A program made the position numbers and the translations under genes. Of a stretch of 7,707 nucleotides of DNA, positions 1 through 6,715 are shown one piece after another. A model generated the notes under the pieces. The model was not told the DNA's origin and ran no database searches. It worked only from the letters and a program-made list of their open reading frames with translations. This stretch comes from Wenzhouxiangellaceae bacterium (GTDB lineage: Bacteria > Pseudomonadota > Gammaproteobacteria > Xanthomonadales > Wenzhouxiangellaceae), in assembly GCA_023258355.1 (NCBI GenBank), contig JALQZL010000068.1, positions 1-7,707 of the forward strand, read 5' to 3'. Each line of letters starts with the position of its first letter. Position 1 is the first letter of the stretch.

Positions 1-1
1 A

Positions 2-619
2 TTGGCAATTAACCAGATTGACCGTCAATTGGCCACCCGTCTGGCCAGTAGTCAGATACCGCTCACTGCCCGCACGCTCGGTATGGATGACTGGATGAGT
101 TCAGGTTGGCAAGACTTGCCTCAAACCCGATCTGTCCTGGGCCCAGAGCTTGAGCAACACCTGGATTTCCAAATTGCCGGTGAGTTGTCTCAGATCCGCT
201 CAGCGTTGTTGTCCTTGGGCTGGACGGCGGTGCCCTCTCTCACTTGGACGGGTGTGATGGAGGGATTGGCTCAGACGCCAGCGCATTGGCCGCGTTCTCT
301 TAATGGTCGTCGAGAAGTCTTGCTACTGGAGAATGTGGTTGCTCAGCCCAAGGCCACTTGGGTGATTCGTCTTTGGGACTCGGGCGTGCAAGTGGTTGAT
401 GAGGCCAATGAACAGCCTCAGCCTGTTTGGTTAGGCCAAATTCGGGCTGTTGAAATTAGCAAAGGGATGATTGGACTTCGTCGCTGGATTGATGTGGTGG
501 ACCAGAGGCCTTTTGCGCACCTACTTGAAACGCTTCAAGCCTTCACGCTGGTTCCAATCCATCGGCATGCTGCTGTACCCAATGCATCAGACGCTCCAGA
601 CGTTCCTCCGGATCCCTGA
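2..619 (+). CDS. LssY-type C-terminal domain protein, 3' part of a gene cut by the window edge
   Basis: The reading frame is open to the left edge, so this is the last 205 or so residues of a longer protein; the TTG at base 2 is probably an internal codon. The visible part resembles the LssY C-terminal domain that I know from DedA and PAP2-phosphatase fusion proteins. Matching features are a DDWMSSGWQDLP block near residue 28, a D-F-x-I-A-G-E-L segment with a GW end near residues 55-74, N-G-R-R-E near 101-105, a VIRLWDSGVQV strand near 120-130 and a PVWLGQIRAVEI strand near 140-151. I see no membrane segment here, so any transporter or phosphatase part must lie upstream of the window. The final 25 or so residues, rich in Ala, Pro and Asp, are encoded in the stretch that overlaps the opposite-strand LON gene and are probably outside the domain. 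The exact substrate or role is unknown. Confidence 0.7.
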   Translation: MAINQIDRQLATRLASSQIPLTARTLGMDDWMSSGWQDLPQTRSVLGPELEQHLDFQIAGELSQIRSALLSLGWTAVPSLTWTGVMEGLAQTPAHWPRSLNGRREVLLLENVVAQPKATWVIRLWDSGVQVVDEANEQPQPVWLGQIRAVEISKGMIGLRRWIDVVDQRPFAHLLETLQAFTLVPIHRHAAVPNASDAPDVPPDP

Positions 620-1130
620 TTTCCAACAGGTGTTGCGCTTCTAAAATCTCCAGCGGGAGAATGGAGGCCAACCCAAAACTCAGGTCACTGGCCTGGTCAG
701 GGTCAATGTCCAATTCGTTCGACACCGCCTCTTGACGAAGCATTTCACGCATCAACGCTTGCAATGTGGCGTGTTGGGCTCTGACAGGGAGTGCAGGCTC
801 TGGTGCCAACCACTCAACCTCACCGACCAACAAGCCGTCTGCTTGAGCTTTGGTCTGATGCACTCGAAACCGGCGATGTCCACGACACTTAAGGCCCAAA
901 AGACCATCTTCAAGTGTTGAGAAGTCAATAATAATGGCTTCAGTGCCAATCAAGGCATGCGCTTGTTCACTTACGTTGGCGACAATGCCAAAGCCTTCAT
1001 TTACTCTCAAACGTTCTTTGACCATGTCGAGATAACGAGACTCAAAAATTCGAAGCCCAATCAATCCGCCTGGGAACAGAACGCTCGATAGAGGAAACAA
1101 CGGAAGCCGCGTCAGCGTGATCTCGGACAT
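543..1130 (-). CDS. Stand-alone LON substrate-binding domain protein
   Basis: The 195-residue protein begins MSEITLTRLPLFPL and continues with LFPGG, LRIFESRYLDMV and a GFGIV segment. This is the usual opening of the LON N-terminal (PUA-like) domain of Lon protease. No ATPase Walker motif or Ser-Lys protease domain follows, so it is the small stand-alone form found widely in bacteria, of uncertain function; a role in substrate or partner binding is only inferred from Lon. The start is well supported: the minus strand has GAGGAG (1142 to 1137) six bases before the ATG, and these bases are also the last two Glu codons of mpl. With only 3 bp between the genes, translation is probably coupled to mpl and the two form one transcript. 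The C-terminal end (543-619) overlaps the 3' end of the convergent LssY-domain gene by 77 bp. Confidence 0.85.
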   Translation of the reverse strand: MSEITLTRLPLFPLSSVLFPGGLIGLRIFESRYLDMVKERLRVNEGFGIVANVSEQAHALIGTEAIIIDFSTLEDGLLGLKCRGHRRFRVHQTKAQADGLLVGEVEWLAPEPALPVRAQHATLQALMREMLRQEAVSNELDIDPDQASDLSFGLASILPLEILEAQHLLEIRDPEERLERLMHWVQQHADGLEPA

Positions 1131-1133
1131 CCC

Positions 1134-2492
1134 CTACTCCTCGCCAGCAATGAAGCGATGGGGTGCGCCACCAAAGCCTCGATTACTCATGAAGACAATG
1201 TGGTCTCCTGGTTTGGCGATTTCACGAATGTCTTTGAGCAGGTTATCGACATGAGCACGCGCCTTTCCTTCTTCACCCATAGCCTCCCAGATATCGGCTG
1301 GGTTCCAATCCATCCCCTCAGATGTTTTTAGAAAAATATGGTTCGCTGCGGATAAGGCTGGCCCCAAAGATTTGACGTGGTGCGTCCCTCTCATGGTGTT
1401 GCTCGCCGGTTCAAGCGCCACCAGTAAGCGTGCACCACCAATATGGCGTCGCAAGCCCTCCAGTGTGAGTCGAATCGCGGTGGGGTGGTGAGCAAAGTCA
1501 TCATAGACTTTCATGCCGTTGATTTCGCCTAAAAACTCAAGACGGCGCTTCACCCCTTGGAACGATTTGAGGGCTTCGGCAGACACCGCTAAGGGGACGC
1601 CCGCATGATGCGCCGCCGCTGCCGCCGCTGCCGCATTAAACGCATTATGCCGACCAAGCAAAGACCACTCGATGGTGTGTTGCTCTGAGCCGTGGATTAG
1701 CGTGATCACAGCCCCGCTGGGGTCATCCAAAGTCACTTGCCAGTCGAGCGGTGCTTTGTCTGCCTCCGAGCCAAAATACTCCACTGGTGTCCAGCAACCG
1801 GCTTCAATGACATAGGCTAATGCGGCATCTGTTTGGTTCACAATGACCGTGCCGTTGCCCGGGATGGTCCGCAGCAGGTGATTGAATTGCAGCTGGATTT
1901 GACCAATGTCTTGATAGATGTCTGCATGGTCAAATTCGAGATTATTAAGAATGGCGATCTTAGGACGGTAGTGGACAAACTTGGCCCGTTTGTCAAAAAA
2001 TGCCGTGTCATACTCATCGGCTTCCACCACAAACCAATCATCCCCTGAGCGGGCTGAAATACCAAAGTCATTCGGAACCCCGCCGATTAAAAATCCAGGT
2101 TTTAATCCAGCATTTTCCAAAATCCAAGCCAGCATGGATGATGTGGTTGTCTTGCCATGGGTGCCGGTGACCGCCATGACCCGACGTTGATGCAGGTAGT
2201 GTTCACCCAACCACCGAGGGCCTGAGGTGAAAGGGATTTGCGCATTGAGCATGTACTCGATCGCCGGATTCCCACGCGAGAGTGCATTCCCCACAATCAC
2301 CAAGTCAGGCGCGGGATCCAGCGCCTTCGGGTCGTAACCTTCAAAAAGCTGGATGCCCAGAGATTCGAGCTGGGTGCTCATGGGGGGATAGACATTTTCA
2401 TCTGATCCGGTGACCTCATGCCCGTCAGCACGTGCCAGTGCCGCCAAGCCCCCCATGAAAGTGCCACAAATACCAAGTATATGAATTCTCAC
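1134..2492 (-). CDS. mpl: UDP-N-acetylmuramate:L-alanyl-gamma-D-glutamyl-meso-diaminopimelate ligase
   Basis: Cytoplasmic Mur-ligase family enzyme that attaches recycled tripeptide (L-Ala-D-Glu-mDAP) to UDP-MurNAc with ATP, returning cell-wall material to peptidoglycan synthesis. The N-terminus RIHILGICGTFMGG, then VTGSDENVYPPMS, is almost the sequence I recall for E. coli Mpl. The ATP loop GTHGKTTT lies at residues 110-117, followed by an EADEYD motif and, in the C-terminal domain, YDDFAHHPTA. I place the start at the GTG at 2492 (452 aa, close to the E. coli length of about 457), because the homologous N-terminus begins there; an upstream TTG at 2510 would add six unmatched residues. Neither start has a strong ribosome binding site. 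An unbroken run of eight alanines, encoded by a 9-bp tandem GC-rich repeat near 1612-1636, sits in a normally Ala-rich helix. It is the first gene of a pair with the LON-domain gene and diverges from the TusA-family gene. Confidence 0.95.
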   Translation of the reverse strand: MRIHILGICGTFMGGLAALARADGHEVTGSDENVYPPMSTQLESLGIQLFEGYDPKALDPAPDLVIVGNALSRGNPAIEYMLNAQIPFTSGPRWLGEHYLHQRRVMAVTGTHGKTTTSSMLAWILENAGLKPGFLIGGVPNDFGISARSGDDWFVVEADEYDTAFFDKRAKFVHYRPKIAILNNLEFDHADIYQDIGQIQLQFNHLLRTIPGNGTVIVNQTDAALAYVIEAGCWTPVEYFGSEADKAPLDWQVTLDDPSGAVITLIHGSEQHTIEWSLLGRHNAFNAAAAAAAAHHAGVPLAVSAEALKSFQGVKRRLEFLGEINGMKVYDDFAHHPTAIRLTLEGLRRHIGGARLLVALEPASNTMRGTHHVKSLGPALSAANHIFLKTSEGMDWNPADIWEAMGEEGKARAHVDNLLKDIREIAKPGDHIVFMSNRGFGGAPHRFIAGEE

Positions 2493-2525
2493 AAGCGTAC
2501 CCAAAACCAAAAGATCAGAAGAAAA

Positions 2526-2533
2526 AGTATACT
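2526..2533. promoter_or_regulatory. Possible shared palindromic -10 element between mpl and the TusA-family gene
   Basis: The 48 bp between the divergent starts contain AGTATACT, a perfect 8-bp palindrome that reads TATACT (a 5/6 match to TATAAT) on both strands. On the minus strand it would start mpl RNA with a leader of roughly 27 bases. On the plus strand the start would fall almost on the ATG at 2541, implying a leaderless or nearly leaderless message. No convincing -35 hexamer lies at 16-18 bp on either side, so this is a weak call based on position and symmetry. Divergent transcription from symmetric -10 elements is an established phenomenon in bacteria. Confidence 0.35.
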
Positions 2534-2540
2534 CACTTCA

Positions 2541-2801
2541 ATGAACGAGTTGAGTGAATCATCCATCAATCAAGAGGTCGTCGACGCCAGGGGCCAAGAT
2601 TGTCCTTGGCCTGCCACCTTGGCCAAACGAGCGATGGATGGAAAACATCATGGCCAGCAGATTGTGGTCTGGACCACAGATCCCCTAGCACCGATTGATT
2701 TAGAAATTCTGTGCGACCAATTGGGCCACCGATTGGTGGCCAAACAAGTCATGGATGACTATGTGGCGACCACCATTGAGGTGGTGCGAGAGAATGATTA
2801 G
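2541..2801 (+). CDS. TusA-family sulfur-carrier/sulfurtransferase protein
   Basis: Small 86-residue protein with the TusA (SirA/YeeD) fold signature: VVDARGQDCPWP at residues 13-24, with the CPxP cysteine at position 21 that carries persulfide sulfur in characterised members. TTDPLAPIDLEILCDQLGHRLVAK follows at about 45-68, matching the DP...D...C...H.LV pattern of the family, with a second cysteine at 58. TusA proteins pass sulfur for tRNA thiolation, molybdenum cofactor or other pathways; the specific partner here cannot be told, so I give no symbol. I chose the ATG at 2541 because the family begins near here; the frame is open further upstream to an ATG at 2481 and beyond, but that part runs antisense through the mpl start. 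No good ribosome binding site precedes 2541. The stop (TAG) overlaps the adk stop on the other strand by four bases. Confidence 0.8.
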   Translation: MNELSESSINQEVVDARGQDCPWPATLAKRAMDGKHHGQQIVVWTTDPLAPIDLEILCDQLGHRLVAKQVMDDYVATTIEVVREND

Positions 2802-3361
2802 TGGCCTAGCGCCTTCACCAGACGTTCATTGATTTCTTCGATCGTCCCCATACCATCAATATTGGTTAACAGACCTTTGCGATCGTAATAGGCTGCCACG
2901 GGGGCGGTTTGCTCGCTGTAGACAGTCAGTCGATGGCGCACCACCTCTTCACTGTCATCAGAGCGCCCTTGCTCTGCCGATCGGCGAGCGAGCCGGTGAA
3001 CAATTTGCTCTTGGTCAACAATCAGAGCCAAGGCGTGATCAATGGTTTGGTTTAATCGTTCAAGTAAGCCATCCAATGCTTCGGCTTGGGCCAGATTTCT
3101 TGGATAACCATCCAAGATGTAGCCATTGGCCGCATCAGGCTCACCCAGCCGATCCTCTAAAAGCTGTAAGACCAATTCATCGGAGACCAACTCGCCGGCA
3201 TCCATCGTGGCTTTGGCAATCTTACCCAAGTCTGTTTCAGCCGCCACAGCCGCCCGCAAGAGGTCACCTGTGGAGATATGGGCCACGTTTAGGCGGTCTT
3301 TAAGCAGACTCGCTTGGGTGCCTTTACCTGAGCCTGGGGGGCCGAGAAGTACCAATCGCAT
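2798..3361 (-). CDS. adk: Adenylate kinase, short-LID type
   Basis: Cytoplasmic enzyme interconverting ATP + AMP and 2 ADP. The P-loop GPPGSGKGTQ is at residues 7-16, the AMP-binding STGDLLR at 30-36, ELVSDELV at 57-64 and DGYPRN at 84-89 (Tyr and Asn where E. coli has Phe and Thr). The LID is the short form: RLARRSAEQGRSDDSEEVVRHRL at about 123-145, with no zinc cysteines and without the extra 25 or so residues of the E. coli-type enzyme. The total of 187 aa equals the length I recall for Xanthomonas Adk, a clue to lineage. The start is firm: AGGAG (3372 to 3368) stands six bases upstream of the ATG. It converges on the TusA-family gene (stops overlap by 4 bp) and diverges from the phosphofructokinase gene across 129 bp. 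I found no convincing adk promoter in that gap. Confidence 0.97.
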   Translation of the reverse strand: MRLVLLGPPGSGKGTQASLLKDRLNVAHISTGDLLRAAVAAETDLGKIAKATMDAGELVSDELVLQLLEDRLGEPDAANGYILDGYPRNLAQAEALDGLLERLNQTIDHALALIVDQEQIVHRLARRSAEQGRSDDSEEVVRHRLTVYSEQTAPVAAYYDRKGLLTNIDGMGTIEEINERLVKALGH

Positions 3362-3417
3362 CGATCACTCCTAAATATGTGCGTCAATATAAAGCCGAAC
3401 CGTCAAAGTTACCCGTG

Positions 3418-3446
3418 TTCAACTGGGGTGTCAAATCAGGGATAAT
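3418..3446 (+). promoter_or_regulatory. Candidate sigma-70 promoter of the PPi-phosphofructokinase gene
   Basis: TTCAAC (3418-3423, a partial -35 match), a 17-bp spacer, then GATAAT (3441-3446, 5 of 6 to the -10 consensus). Transcription would begin near 3453, giving a leader of about 38 bases before the ATG at 3491. It is the best-spaced pair in the adk-pfp intergenic region. Called by eye only. Confidence 0.5.
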
Positions 3447-3490
3447 AGAGGTCTAAGCTTACCGTGATCCAAGGGGGTTGGAAACGCATT

Positions 3491-4753
3491 ATGTCAGCAA
3501 TCAACATTCTTTATGCCCAGTCTGGTGGTGTCACCCCGGTCATTAACGCCAGTGCCAGCGGGGTGATTAGTCAAGCCAGAGCCCACGATGATCAAATTGG
3601 CCACGTCTATGCCGCAAAAGATGGTGTGATGGGCATCTTGCAAGAGCGTCTTATCGATACACAAGATTTGAGTGCCGCTGAGGTGGTGGGCTTGCGCCAC
3701 ACCCCTGGGGGCGTCTTTGGTTCTTGTCGTTATAAACTCGGTGATCCTGCTAAAGACCCTGCTGACTATGCGCGTTTGGTCGAGGTGCTGACGGCCCATA
3801 AGATTGATGTGCTGCTCTATAACGGTGGCAATGATTCGGCTGACACCACACAAAAAGTGGCTCAGTATTGCAAAGAGGTTGGTGCGCCCATTCGGTGCAT
3901 TGGTGTCCCGAAGACCATTGATAATGATTTGGCGCTGACTGATAACAGCCCAGGCTTTGGGTCAGTCGCGAAGTATGTGGCGGTTTCTATCTTGGAGGCA
4001 AGTTTGGATGTGATGTCCATGGCCTCAAGCTCAACGAAAGTATTTATCATGGAAGTGATGGGCCGGCACGCTGGCTGGATTGCAGCCGCTGGGGGATTGG
4101 CGGCACAAGGGCCTGGGGATCCGCCTCAAATCATCTTATTTCCTGAGCGGCCGTTTAATGAAGCGCAGTTTTGTGAGGCCGTCAAGCGGTCTGTCGAGCA
4201 GCATGGGTACTGCTCGATCGTGGTCTCCGAAGGTGTCAGAGATGCCGAAGGCCAATTCTTGGCCGATGCGGGTACCACAGATGCCTTCGGCCATAAGCAG
4301 TTAGGTGGTGTGGCCCCAGTGGTGGCCAATATCGTCGCTCAAAATCTGGGTTATAAGTATCACTGGGCAGTCAGCGACTATTTGCAACGCTCAGCCCGCC
4401 ATGTTGCCTCTGCCACGGATGCCGAGCAGGCTTATGCGGTGGGGCAGTTTGCAGTCGACATGGCCTTGCAAGGGATGACAGGCCAGATGCCTGTGATTGT
4501 GAGAGATTCAGACACACCTTATAAATGGCATATCGAACCAGCCGATGTGGCTCAAATTGCCAACCATGAAAAGGTGGTGCCAGATCACTTCATCACTGAG
4601 GATGGGTTCGGTATCACAGAAGCAGCGAGGCGTTACTTGGCGCCATTGATCGCAGGTGAGGATTATCCACCCTATGATGCGACCGGCTTGCCTGCTTATG
4701 TTCGTCCACAATTCACACTCTTGGAAAAGCGCTGTCCGGCTTGGGCCAAGTAA
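3491..4753 (+). CDS. pfp: Pyrophosphate-dependent 6-phosphofructokinase (diphosphate-fructose-6-phosphate 1-phosphotransferase)
   Basis: Reversibly phosphorylates fructose 6-phosphate using PPi, so it can serve glycolysis and gluconeogenesis alike. Motifs run in family order: YAQSGGVTPVINA near the N-terminus, TPGGVFGSCRYKL around 71-83, YNGGNDSADT with GGNDS at 112-116, PKTIDND at 140-146, PGFGSVAKY at 154-162 and MGRHAGWIAA at 190-199. The Lys in PKTIDND and the non-ATP form of the GG(N/D)D loop point to PPi rather than ATP. Asn replaces the first Asp of the more familiar GGDD, a variant I recall from other PPi enzymes including the Xanthomonas one. I use the ATG at 3491 (420 aa), since homologues start just before NILYAQSGG; the GTG at 3464 would add nine residues and has no ribosome binding site. 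GGAA and, further up, AAGGGGG precede 3491. It diverges from adk and is followed by pckG in the same direction, 105 bp later. Confidence 0.93.
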   Translation: MSAINILYAQSGGVTPVINASASGVISQARAHDDQIGHVYAAKDGVMGILQERLIDTQDLSAAEVVGLRHTPGGVFGSCRYKLGDPAKDPADYARLVEVLTAHKIDVLLYNGGNDSADTTQKVAQYCKEVGAPIRCIGVPKTIDNDLALTDNSPGFGSVAKYVAVSILEASLDVMSMASSSTKVFIMEVMGRHAGWIAAAGGLAAQGPGDPPQIILFPERPFNEAQFCEAVKRSVEQHGYCSIVVSEGVRDAEGQFLADAGTTDAFGHKQLGGVAPVVANIVAQNLGYKYHWAVSDYLQRSARHVASATDAEQAYAVGQFAVDMALQGMTGQMPVIVRDSDTPYKWHIEPADVAQIANHEKVVPDHFITEDGFGITEAARRYLAPLIAGEDYPPYDATGLPAYVRPQFTLLEKRCPAWAK

Positions 4754-4795
4754 AGCTCACCGCATCGTGCTTTTGATCTGTTAGTGTGAACAAGA

Positions 4796-4823
4796 TTGAT
4801 GCAGTTAGACATCAACACATAAT
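4796..4823 (+). promoter_or_regulatory. Candidate pckG promoter with an inverted repeat over the -35 and spacer
   Basis: TTGATG (4796-4801), a 16-bp spacer and CATAAT (4818-4823, 5 of 6 to consensus) form a plausible promoter, with a start near 4830 and a leader of about 29 bases. The -35 hexamer is also the left arm of a 6-bp inverted repeat: TTGATG (4796-4801) and CATCAA (4810-4815), separated by 8 bp, with centres on the same DNA face scale expected for a dimeric repressor. That suggests regulation of pckG separately from the upstream phosphofructokinase gene. The regulator is not identified. Confidence 0.5.
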
Positions 4824-4858
4824 AAAGAGTCCATCGATAGAAAGGGTAGCGAGTAGTT

Positions 4859-6604
4859 ATGTCTTCAACGCTTGATGCATTGACCGATTGGGTTGATCAG
4901 GTCGCCACACATACAAAACCTGAGCGCATTGTGTGGTGCGATGGCTCTGATGCTGAAAATCAGGCCTTGGTTGAGATGATGTTAGCCAATGGAGAGCTTG
5001 TCTCTTTGAATGCTAAGACTCACCCCAATTGTTATTTGCACCGATCGGATCCAGATGATGTGGCACGCGTCGAGCACTTGACCTTTGTCTGCACCCAAGA
5101 GCAAGCCGATGCCGGACCGAACAACCACTGGATGGATCCTGCCAAGGCGCATGCGTTGATGGATGAATTGTTTGCGGGCTGCATGGCCAATCGTACCTTA
5201 TATGTGGTGCCTTATTGCATGGGGCCCATTGACTCACCCATGGCCCGATTGGGCGTTGAGCTCACTGACTCACCTTATGTGGTGGCCAACATGCGTTTGA
5301 TGACGCGCATGGGTCAAGCGGCATTGGCACGAATAGAAGCGGAGGGGCATTTTGTCAAAGGGCTTCATTCAACAGGAGAGCTGGACCCAGACCGCCGTTA
5401 CATCATGCATTTTCCAGAGGAGCTCAGCATCATGAGCTTTGGTTCGGGCTATGGGGGCAATGCCTTGCTCGGCAAGAAATGCCATGCGTTGCGTATCGCC
5501 AGTTATCAGGCGAGGAATGAGGGCTGGTTGGCTGAGCATATGTTGATTGTGGGCATCGAAAACCCACAAGGAGAGGTGCGCTACATCGCGGGTGCATTCC
5601 CATCAGCCTGTGGCAAGACCAACCTGGCGATGTTGATCCCACCGCAAGTCTATCGAGAGGAAGGCTGGAAGGTGTGGACTGTGGGGGACGATATTTGTTG
5701 GTTACACCCAGGAGACGATGGCCGGTTGTATGCGATTAACCCAGAGGCTGGCTTTTTTGGTGTGGCACCCGGTACCAGCGCAGGCACTAATCCCAATGCG
5801 CTGGCGATGCTCGATCAGGACACAATCTTTACCAATGTGGCCGTGACAGAAGACGATCAGCCTTGGTGGGAAGGTTTGGATGATCGTTCCCCTCAAAAAG
5901 ATTGGCAGGGACGCGACTTCGATCCAGCCAATGGCCCAGCCGCACACCCGAATAGCCGTTTTACGGTTTCAATGAAGCGCTGCCCGAGTTATTCCGATCA
6001 AGCCGAAAACCCAAACGGTGTGCCCATTGATGCCATTGTCTTTGGCGGACGCCGGGCGCACTTGGCACCCTTGGTCATGGAGGCACATGACTGGGTGCAT
6101 GGTGTGTTGGTGGGGGCGGCCATGGCTTCTGAAACCACAGCCGCAGCGACAGGGGAAGTGGGGGTGGTTCGCAGAGACCCGATGGCGATGAAACCATTTT
6201 GTGGTTATCACTTTGCAGACTATTGGCAACACTGGCTTGGTGTGGGAGCCCAACTGACTCACCCGCCGAAAATCTTTCAAGTGAATTGGTTTCGTCGTGA
6301 TGACGAAGGCCGGTTCATCTGGCCAGGCTTTGGCGACAACATGCGGGTCTTGGAATGGATCCTTGACCGTTGTGCCGAAAAAGTGGCGGCCAAAGAAACG
6401 CCTGTCGGCGCTGTGCCGACTCAAGGCGCCATTCGAGTTAGTGACTTGGCAGAGTCGCCAGACATGGATACCCTGCTCACCATCGACCCTGAGGCATGGG
6501 CTGAGGAGTTGATCGCTGTCGAGGGCTTCCTATCGGAATATGGCGATAGGGTCCCCAAACTCCTGATTGAGCGCCTCCAAGCCGTCAAGAAAGGTCTCTC
6601 CTAG
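4859..6604 (+). CDS. pckG: Phosphoenolpyruvate carboxykinase (GTP)
   Basis: Cytoplasmic enzyme converting oxaloacetate + GTP to phosphoenolpyruvate, CO2 and GDP, the entry to gluconeogenesis from TCA intermediates. The 581-residue protein is slightly shorter than the usual 600-620. The GTP-type signatures are present: ERIVWCDGS near the start, SFGSGYGGNALLGKKCHALRIAS at about 195-217, the P-loop FPSACGKTNLAM from residue 247 with the hyper-reactive cysteine at 251 and Lys at 253, GDDICWL near 276-282, FFGVAPGTS near 299-307, FGGRR at 395-399 and the guanine-pocket segment WPGFGDN at 488-494. The ATG at 4859 gives the full family N-terminus; its ribosome binding site is poor (GAG five bases upstream, AAGGG further away). 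Arg codons mix CGC, CGA and CGT, unlike the CGT-biased receptor gene downstream. A likely own promoter lies upstream, and an intrinsic terminator follows 10 bp after the stop. Confidence 0.97.
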   Translation: MSSTLDALTDWVDQVATHTKPERIVWCDGSDAENQALVEMMLANGELVSLNAKTHPNCYLHRSDPDDVARVEHLTFVCTQEQADAGPNNHWMDPAKAHALMDELFAGCMANRTLYVVPYCMGPIDSPMARLGVELTDSPYVVANMRLMTRMGQAALARIEAEGHFVKGLHSTGELDPDRRYIMHFPEELSIMSFGSGYGGNALLGKKCHALRIASYQARNEGWLAEHMLIVGIENPQGEVRYIAGAFPSACGKTNLAMLIPPQVYREEGWKVWTVGDDICWLHPGDDGRLYAINPEAGFFGVAPGTSAGTNPNALAMLDQDTIFTNVAVTEDDQPWWEGLDDRSPQKDWQGRDFDPANGPAAHPNSRFTVSMKRCPSYSDQAENPNGVPIDAIVFGGRRAHLAPLVMEAHDWVHGVLVGAAMASETTAAATGEVGVVRRDPMAMKPFCGYHFADYWQHWLGVGAQLTHPPKIFQVNWFRRDDEGRFIWPGFGDNMRVLEWILDRCAEKVAAKETPVGAVPTQGAIRVSDLAESPDMDTLLTIDPEAWAEELIAVEGFLSEYGDRVPKLLIERLQAVKKGLS

Positions 6605-6614
6605 CCCCCTCAAA

Positions 6615-6636
6615 AGTCCGAATTCGGGCTATTTTT
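6615..6636 (+). terminator. Intrinsic terminator after pckG
   Basis: AGTCCG (6615-6620) pairs with CGGGCT (6625-6630), with one T-G wobble and an AATT loop, and is followed by A and a run of five Ts (6632-6636). It begins 10 bases after the pckG stop. Four As precede the stem (6612-6615), so the minus strand would also show a short T-run; there is no minus-strand gene nearby that needs it. Confidence 0.75.
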
Positions 6637-6656
6637 GATACAAACGCTTTAAAAAC

Positions 6657-6715
6657 AGGGGTTTAGTGTTTAACAAAGCCTTCAAGCTTTGTTTACTCAT
6701 TTTTAACAAACCCCT
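6657..6715. repeat. Nested 59-bp inverted repeat upstream of the receptor promoter
   Basis: The outer arms AGGGGTTT (6657-6664) and AAACCCCT (6708-6715) are 8-bp perfect complements. Inside them sits a second perfect 8-bp dyad, AACAAAGC (6672-6679) and GCTTTGTT (6686-6693), around a CTTCAA loop, and AGT/ACT (6665-6667 and 6695-6697) could extend it past a small bulge. The right outer arm ends on the first base of the candidate -35 at 6715. It may be an operator, an upstream regulatory site or a remnant of a small repeat element. The T-run at 6700-6704 is six bases beyond the inner stem, too far for a standard terminator. Confidence 0.55.

Noticed and set aside
1612..1636. A 9-bp tandem GC-rich repeat in mpl as a phase-variation tract
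   Set aside because: The repeat unit is a multiple of three, has only about two and a half copies, and encodes alanines in a normally Ala-rich helix, so copy changes would not switch the gene off.
3373..3425. An adk promoter on the minus strand using TTGACG and TATATT-like boxes
   Set aside because: The spacings between candidate hexamers are about 9 or more than 20 bp, outside the usual 16-18 bp, so no promoter is called.
3494..3853. A 119-codon minus-strand open frame inside the PPi-phosphofructokinase gene
   Set aside because: It is antisense to the conserved N-terminal region of the enzyme and resembles no family I know.
4754..4776. A terminator between the phosphofructokinase gene and pckG (CAC...GTG followed by four Ts)
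   Set aside because: The stem is only about 3 bp, too weak to support; read-through into pckG remains possible.
5969..6424. A 151-codon open frame on the minus strand inside pckG
   Set aside because: It lies wholly antisense to conserved PEPCK motifs, has a His/Pro/Arg-rich composition typical of a shadow frame, and shows no domain or ribosome binding site.
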